A stretch of DNA of 64,000 nt from Calliopum simillimum (taxonomy: Eukaryota; Arthropoda; Insecta; Diptera; Lauxaniidae): NCBI GenBank assembly GCA_951812925.1, contig OX638371.1, forward strand, positions 117,513,124-117,577,123, given 5' to 3'. The notes under the pieces were generated by a model. That model did no database searches and had not been told where the DNA came from. It saw only the letters and a program-made list of their open reading frames with translations. Shown here piece by piece: positions 58,301-64,000 of the stretch. The position numbers and the translations under genes are program-made. Within the stretch, counting starts at the first letter, position 1; each line of letters opens with the position of its first letter.

Positions 58301-61300
58301 TGGCGCTAAGACCAGCTTCAATTTTCTTGATATATGCCGCTGGTACAAAACCTTGGCGATCGTTAACCTCAACTTTCCACCAATCTTTGTTATTCGAATT
58401 CAGTAAAGTTAGCACATCACCTTTTTTCATTGATACTTCTCGCGGTGATTTCTCAGTATAGTCGTAAAGTGCCACAACGCATTCCTTTCCTGTTATATCT
58501 ACAACTGGAGTTTCCTGCTGACGGCAGTTCTTGGCCTGCTCTTGCAGGCCTTGTATGGTATTTCCAAAAGCCTCCAGGTCAGAAACTAAAGCCTCGTGCT
58601 TCTTGAGCAAAGCTTCCGAAGAATCCTCATCCTTACCATAGTCATTACCAGTGGCGATGGGTTCTTTTTCGCGCATCCATGATTCGGCTTCGTTAGCATC
58701 AGCAAAGTATTGGTGAGCCTGCAATGAATCATCTAAATCCTGTTTACGTTGATTGGATCTACTTTTAAGATTATTCCACTGTTCTTGCAAAGCGTCTAAA
58801 CGTTGTCGTATATCCTCACTTGCAAATGGTTGATCTTTAAGCATATTTTCTCCGGAGCTGATTACATTCAATAGACGTGCCTCGTGGTTATTGATCTCTG
58901 CAAGAACTGCTTGATGTTTCTTAATAAGGTTTTGCACGCCAATAAGATCACGTCCACGATTGGTGGAAGCAGCAATTGGTTCTTTTTCTCGTACCCAAGC
59001 TGCTTCATCCTCCAAGTCGCGGAAGAGCTGTTGAACTTGTAAGGAGTCGAGTAGATGTTGCTTACGCTCAGACATGGGTGCAGCCAAAGCAGCATAACGA
59101 CTTGACAAATTAGCCTCTTTGTTGCGAATGTTGTCTGCGTCAAAATGGCCAGATTCGATAAATTTATTAGCGGCGACTTTGATACTTTCAATGCGATCTT
59201 GATGGGCCATTACGTCAGCTTCGAGTAAAGCATGTTTTTTTTGTAGGTTTTGCACAGAAGTCAAATCCTTGCCGTGATCTTCAGACAAAAGTTGACCTTC
59301 GATTTCACTAAGCCACAACTCGATATCTTCAATGGTACGATTAAATTGTTGCTGTTGGCAGGCTTCATTCAACTTAGTGCCTTTTTTATCTGAAGCTTGT
59401 ACAAGTGTTTCCCACAACACAACGATTTCTTGCATGCGAGTATTTATCTGATCAGCGGCATAATGTTCTTTCTCTATGAGTTCTGTACCGACAGTAGTAA
59501 TATCTTCAATGCGTGATTTGTTAGCATTTAACTCATGCTCAAAGTTCTGATGTTTTTGCATTTTTCCGTTCAGATTTGTAGGATCCAAATAGCTGTCATC
59601 AGTAGCAAACTTCAGTTTCTCGCTTATCCAACCCTTTGTCTCATCGCAGTCACGTTCAAATTGCTGATAGCGATTGGAGTCTTCTAGCAGTTGTCGGCGT
59701 CTTGCTGATTTCTCTTGTAGTGCAGCACGGCGTGCCAACAACATTTGCCTTCGTTGTGCGACATCATCTGCGGCGTAATGCTGACCATCGATTAGTTTAG
59801 TCGCAAAAATGTCAAGTGCTTTTATTTTCTCCTCTTGTGCTGCCAAACTCTTTTCAAAATCCTCATGCTTCTTTATTAAAGCCTCAACGGAATCAAGTGA
59901 GTCGCCTAAATCTTCATTGGCTAAGAAAGCTTCCTGTTTAGCCATCCATGTGTCAGCCTGTTCGGTATCTCGATAGAAAAGTTGCAAGTCCATGCACTGC
60001 TCATAGAGGATACGCCGATCTTCCCAGAGGGACAACAAAGAACTCTTATCGTTTTCAAGTGCAGCCAACTTTTCTTGTATTTCTGCGGCGGCATAGTGTT
60101 CGCGTTCAAGGAGTTTTTGCCCAGATTCAGTTGTCAGCTTGAAGCTATCTTCGCGTGCATCGATCTCTCCCTTGTGCTCTTGATGTCGTTCAAGCAGAGC
60201 TTCTGCGCCAGCAACATCCTTAGCCAATTCATCAGCAGAGATTATTGCTTTCATGCCATTTATCCAAGATACTAAGTCACGGAAATCTGCTAAAAATCGA
60301 TGCAAGTAATATGATTCATCCAATTTCTGTTTACGTTCACGTGCTTTTGCAGTCAAACTCTGCCAATAATTAGCAATTTCTGCCTGCTTATCACGTATTT
60401 GATCACTGTGATCAGCATGAATAGAGCATAAACGGTGAGCCTCAGCACCCAACGTGCTAACCTTGTCTTCGAGTGCTGCTAAGTCACGTTCGACACCTTC
60501 GTGTTTACGTTGCAGTGCTTGTACGCTGGCCAAGTCGCGACCATAATCATCTGAAGAAAGCACTACGTCCTTTTCAGCAATCCATGCGACGGTTTCATCA
60601 GCGTCACGATTAAAACGTTGAATTTCATGTGCCCCGAAAAGTTTCTCCTGTCGCACAATAGCAAGTTGTTTAAGACGCTGCCATGCTTCGTTCAATTCCT
60701 CCTTGCGTTTGGTTATGGTATCTCGTTCTGGATGACCATCTTGGACCAGCTTGTCGGCCAGCTGATTAACTTCAGTTACGCGATATTCCTGTGAAGCCAT
60801 ATCTTTCTGGAATTCATCGAATTTTCTTTGCAAAACCTCAACGTGCTCCAAGTCCTGTCCGAATTCATCAGCTGTAACAAAAGCCTCCTTATCTTTGATC
60901 CAAAACATAACTTCTTCGCATTGGCGTAGAAATTGCACAAGCACCAAGGCCTGTTGCAACTTTTGTCCTTTTTCTGCCAAACGGCTAAGTAATAATTCCC
61001 ACAAACGATGTAGTTCATCAAGACGTCGTTGTATAGTTTCTGATGCGAAATGCTGTTGATTAATCATTTCCTGTCCAGTATTGTCCAGCGAAACAATGGC
61101 ATTGCTATGTGCTGATACTTCAGCTTCAAAGGCTTGATGTTTTTGTATTTTAGCTTGTAAATTTGTTGGATCGCGATAGCTCTCCTCACTAGCAGCTTGT
61201 AATTTTTCATGAATCCACGACTCAAGTTCATCTGCATCACGCTTAAAATACTGAAAGCGTCGAGAGTCTTCCAGCTTTTCACGTTTCTGGCGTGTTTCAA

Positions 61301-61400
61301 TTTTGAATTCATTGTAACGTGAGAGTACCTGCTCACGACGTTCCTGTATATCTTCAACAGTTTCGAGGATTTTCACCTCCTTAGGTGTGAAATTTTCCAT
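46355..61400 (-). CDS. alpha-Spec: Alpha-spectrin, complete coding region
   Basis: Read as complement(join(46355..46483, 46832..47432, 49344..49947, 50033..51962, 57411..61400)): 7254 nt, 2417 residues, close to the 2415 of Drosophila. All junctions have GT/AG ends and agree in phase. It starts [19 protein letters not shown] (partial repeat that pairs with beta-spectrin), followed by about 20 triple-helical spectrin repeats. An SH3 domain lies at about 970-1028 ([42 protein letters not shown]). The C-terminal calmodulin-like domain has two EF-hands ([13 protein letters not shown] at about 2280 and [13 protein letters not shown] at about 2323) and ends FTRTLFQN. It forms antiparallel dimers with beta-spectrin in the submembrane actin skeleton. 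Introns of 5.4 kb and 1.9 kb hold TEs. A possible extra exon lies at 56435-56491. Confidence 0.97.
46545..46745. repeat. Small element rich in ggcgttattt
   Basis: In the last alpha-spectrin intron, ggcgttattt and its inverse aataaaatagcgccc recur four to five times, with ggcgcccaagatttgggc hairpin-like words. The same ggaaataacgcc motif dominates 63040-63730. Confidence 0.45.
47580..49343. other. Alpha-spectrin intron without genes
   Basis: No exon or RNA gene seen. A motif gggtaatgtgg or its inverse ccacattaccc appears about five times between 47955 and 48760, which may be remnants of an old repeat. Confidence 0.45.
52373..53788. mobile_element. 1.4-kb foldback element in an alpha-spectrin intron
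   Basis: The ends tgaggagtagttgaacaaaa and ttttgttcgattactcctca are inverted, followed by ggtaacatttcc on both sides. A second, longer inverted pair lies inside: 52690-53020 against 53225-53520, over 250 bp, including ctgcatttacaaaatttttc and its inverse. The whole would fold into a long hairpin. No transposase. Confidence 0.75.
54203..54657. mobile_element. MITE with ggtattcacgatgtagggca ends
   Basis: tggtattcacgatgtagggcagct at 54203 is inverted at 54634-54657 (agctgccctacttcgtgaatacc). About 455 bp, noncoding, inside the long alpha-spectrin intron. Confidence 0.75.
54928..55269. mobile_element. MITE family B, copy 2, uninterrupted
   Basis: cagttgcagaaaccagcatg at the left and tttttgcaactg at the right, with catgcatgc words and repeated 'gtagcattcatgaatcat' inside. 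It supplies the reference structure for the interrupted copy at 14482-16383. Confidence 0.75.
55420..55735 (-). mobile_element. Mariner fragment (5' end only)
   Basis: A terminal ttgggtgtacaactttg with adjacent TA lies at the right. On the minus strand the N-terminus of a mariner transposase follows ([20 protein letters not shown], then [17 protein letters not shown]), after which similarity stops at about 55420. It has the same TIR start as the mariner at 41775 but is a different, diverged copy. The 3' TIR and catalytic domain are absent. Confidence 0.75.
56435..56491 (-). CDS. Candidate 57-nt cassette microexon of alpha-spectrin
   Basis: Between the big first exon (ends at 57411, phase 0) and the next exon (starts at 51962), a 19-codon open segment is bounded by cctag| and |gtagtt and keeps phase 0. 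It reads [19 protein letters not shown]. Its start mirrors the start of the next exon ([11 protein letters not shown]), suggesting it arose by duplication of that exon's beginning. Inclusion would add 19 residues in a helical repeat. It may also be a pseudo-exon; no transcript evidence is available here. Confidence 0.5.
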
Positions 61401-61600
61401 TTTAGTCGTTAATCTTCGTAATATTCGTTTTTTATTTTATTTTTGTAAAGTCAAATTGATCCTAAAGCAAAAAGAAAAACATACAACATTCGTTCATTTA
61501 AAATATAAAAGATGTGTAATTGTAAAAATAGCCACATTTAGATAAAATTACTACTTACCTTATTTCACTCCTTGTTGTATATCTATAATACTGTATTCAA
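61401..61600 (-). other. Alpha-spectrin 5' UTR with small intron
   Basis: Upstream of the start codon, a donor aag|gtaagtag at 61559/61558 and an acceptor gctttag|gatc at 61462/61461 predict a 97-bp UTR intron (61462-61558), with a noncoding exon beginning upstream of 61559. The transcription start was not located. Confidence 0.6.
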
Positions 61601-63039
61601 TTTAATTCTGCTTCTGATATTGTATTCCTCAACACTCTGAAAAACAAAATAAAAAATAAAAATTTGTCAGCTTCTATCTTGAAATTAAATAAAACGAGCC
61701 CCGAGAGCAAATATTACATCATAAGCAAGTAAAACGATTTAAAAGCTACACTCTCTACTAATGACTATTGTTGCTCTGCTTATGCTGCCATATTCGACCG
61801 CACCTCATACTTTACTGTGTAACTTGGTTTCAAATCTGAGTGAATATGAATCAACTGCCCCTAGTGTTCGCTTGAGTTCACTACGTTTTTTATGATTATT
61901 ACTCTCTTATACAGTTTTCAATTTTATACATGCACAAATACATTATATCAGAGATATATTGACACATTTGAGGCACAGCAACTATAATTCCATAGGTGAC
62001 GTAAAGCATTACACTAAATGCCGGTGAGTTATCATTTTTTCATTGACTACTTTACTCATATAAAGTTAAATAAATGTGTTATCTTATCTAGTTTTTGTTT
62101 TATGTATTGATAAGCGTTCGAATTCTTTTAGCAGTAGGTAATAATAATTTTTAGCAAATTTGATTTAAGTCAAAAGCAAGCGTTTTAGTTCACTCACTGC
62201 GAATTAGGTCCATATAAAATTTTTGACTAGTACTAAGTGCGTAACGCTTAGAAATTGGTGATGTTTCAAATGTTTTTGCCCTTACCCGAAAAACTTTACC
62301 AGCTCTCCTACACTTTCAGAGTGTTCGTTTACTAGTCCACAATTAAAGTTTTAGTCCAAAAAGCTTTCGATTACGCATAAAACGTACAAACACTTTGTGA
62401 AAGCTTTTGTGTTTTGCATAAGCTTCTAGCCAGTGACGCAGTTCTGCATAACTACTGACACATTTGAACGCTTATCTGTATACGGAAAGATTTTAAGCTC
62501 AAAAGCTCAAGTGCTCGTGGGAATAGCCTTTGAACATCATCACTGATTTAGAGCCTTTCATATTTGCACTAGAGCTGCAGCAAAAAGTGCTATCAAGCTG
62601 AGAGGATGTAGGTCTGATTAAACTACTTCCAGTCTCAATATGCTTTGAATGGAAAATACCGCGAGAGAAAGGGTTGGGAACCCATACTTATTATCAAAGA
62701 AATATACACTCCCCTTTCGAGAATTCGAGTCCTTTTCTTGGCACTTTTACTGGAGTGTATTTTAAGAGAAAATTTGGCATGCTAACTTATCAAATGGAAA
62801 ATTTTTAAACCAGGAAGCCATCAATGCCCTTGACTCCAATGTTACTCAGACTAGTAAAATTAAGAAATTATATTAAAATTTCTTCTTTGGAATTTCTGTC
62901 CGTGGATTACAAACAATTCTTGTCGGTATTAAAATTGAAGAACGTAATAAATTCTATTCAATATACAAAAAAAATAAAAAATGAACTGCTGATTGTAAAA
63001 AGTTGTTGCTGAATGCAATGCTGATCCAAATCTAATGAA
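61600..63039. other. Region upstream of alpha-spectrin, no gene seen
   Basis: AT-rich, no ORF with recognisable similarity. It presumably includes the alpha-spectrin promoter, but no clear TATA or Inr could be assigned. Confidence 0.4.
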
Positions 63040-63730
63040 TGAACGGCAGAAAATTTTTTGGAAACAACGCCAGAATTTTTGGAAATAATGCCAAAGGAAA
63101 TAACGCCAGAAAATTTTTTGGAAATAACGCCAGAACAATTTGCATACAAAATTCTGCCGTTATTTCCATTTTGTTTTATTTCCTATGGCAATATTTCCTT
63201 TTTCTAAACGGTGCCGTGACATAGTCCCCACGGACATAATCCCCATTCACGAAGTGGGGATTATGTCCGCCAATAATTCGGACATAGTCCCCATTTCTAA
63301 AATGGGGATTAGTCCCTATTTCTAAAATAGGGATTATGTCCGCAAGTTTTTAGGACATAATCCCCTTAACGATATTTCCTAACGCCTTATTTTGTTATTG
63401 ACAACAGCCGTAGCTAAGGATTAACAACCCCCAAAAATTCCAATACCGTTACCAAAATGGGCGTTATGACCGAAAAATTTTCGAACATAGTCCCCATTTA
63501 CGAAGTGGGGATTATGTCCGTTGGGCTTATGTCCGGTAACCTTTCTAAGCTACATTATTTTTGGAAATAACGCCATAATTTTTGGAAATAACGCCATAAT
63601 TTTTGGAAATAACGCCAGAAAAGGTGTTGGCTTTATTTCCGAAACAAAATGGAAATAACGCCAGAATTTTGTATGAAGATTTTTGTGGCGTTATTTCCAA
63701 ACAAATTTTCTGGCGCTATTTCAGGGAGCC
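63040..63730. repeat. Hairpin cluster: ggaaataacgccagaa and ggacataatcccca repeats
   Basis: ggaaataacgcc(agaa) occurs about eight times in one orientation and its inverse several times (63165, 63690 and 63712, approximately). In the centre, units such as ggacataatccccattcacg meet their own inverse (aagtggggattatgtccg), giving perfect hairpins at about 63231-63270, 63270-63345 and 63481-63520. It looks like a foldback element made of two repeat types, with no coding region. Confidence 0.65.
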
Positions 63731-63869
63731 AATGAAAATATATACTTTCTTCGGCAAAGTTTCTCTAAATTATCCAAGTTTTCGATTTTCACTGAGCCGG
63801 ACCGGTTAAATTTATTTCCATACAAATCGGCCCACCTAATTAATATACATATATATTTTTCCCGCTAAA

Positions 63870-64000
63870 CCGGACTTGTTGATGATTTATGTTATAGAGT
63901 TAAAGAGGATTCAGCCGCTGTTAACAGATGGGCTATAGAAAATAAACTGTGTTTAAATCCTATCAAATCGCAAATCGTTTTATCAGTTCGCCGTACAAAT
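63870..64000 (+). mobile_element. Non-LTR retrotransposon reverse transcriptase, cut by window end
   Basis: From about 63873 one frame runs open to the window end and reads DDLCYRVKEDSAAVNRWAIE, then NKLCLNPIKSQIVL, the segment just after the catalytic DD box of LINE reverse transcriptases (W...L.LN..KS). The rest lies outside the window. Confidence 0.65.

Overview
The window is nuclear DNA from a fly, most likely a higher (cyclorrhaphan) dipteran and possibly a tephritid; the species call is inference. It is AT-rich, has short introns with GT/AG borders, and carries clear insect orthologues: alpha-spectrin, mRpL46, beta4GalT7, EMC6, LSm8 and DNA polymerase delta subunit 2. More than half of it is mobile or formerly mobile DNA.

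Layout. 1-3223: small terminal-inverted-repeat (TIR) elements and dispersed repeats. 3224-5096 (-): last three exons of a GH18 chitinase-like gene whose catalytic motif is mutated. 5211-7275 (+): an apparently intact two-exon Fanzor, the eukaryotic TnpB-type RNA-guided nuclease, with a TATA box upstream and a structured segment just after the stop codon. 8105-10600 (+): a second, broken Fanzor behind a heat-shock-like promoter and split by a non-LTR retrotransposon; the same 3' hairpin survives. 10762-11113 (+): LSm8. 12330-13631 (-): PolD2. 14482-16383: nested MITEs. 16534-17474 (+): EMC6. 18850-25689: a complete, recent, gag-only LTR retrotransposon (-) whose 2533-bp LTRs each hold about 15 copies of a 121-bp repeat. 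27426-28077: a duplicate of the EMC6 last exon and its flank. 28359-29331 (-): beta4GalT7. 29502-33294: a nest of TIR elements. 33791-34153 (-): a small unidentified gene between inverted repeats. 34450-38013: retrotransposon debris and repeat-rich TIR elements. 38173-40374 (+): mRpL46, with two foldback elements in its intron. 40587-43059: MITEs and a dead mariner. 46355-61400 (-): the whole alpha-spectrin coding region (2417 aa when spliced), with a candidate 57-nt microexon and several TEs in its introns. 61560-64000: upstream DNA with a dense cluster of hairpins and the edge of another non-LTR element.

The host genes are unrelated housekeeping functions: U6 RNA binding, replication, ER membrane insertion, proteoglycan linker synthesis, mitochondrial translation and membrane skeleton. 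The most interesting system is the Fanzor pair. One copy keeps every element expected of a working locus, and comparing the two copies exposes a conserved RNA-like structure at the position where the guide (omega) RNA of such systems is encoded.
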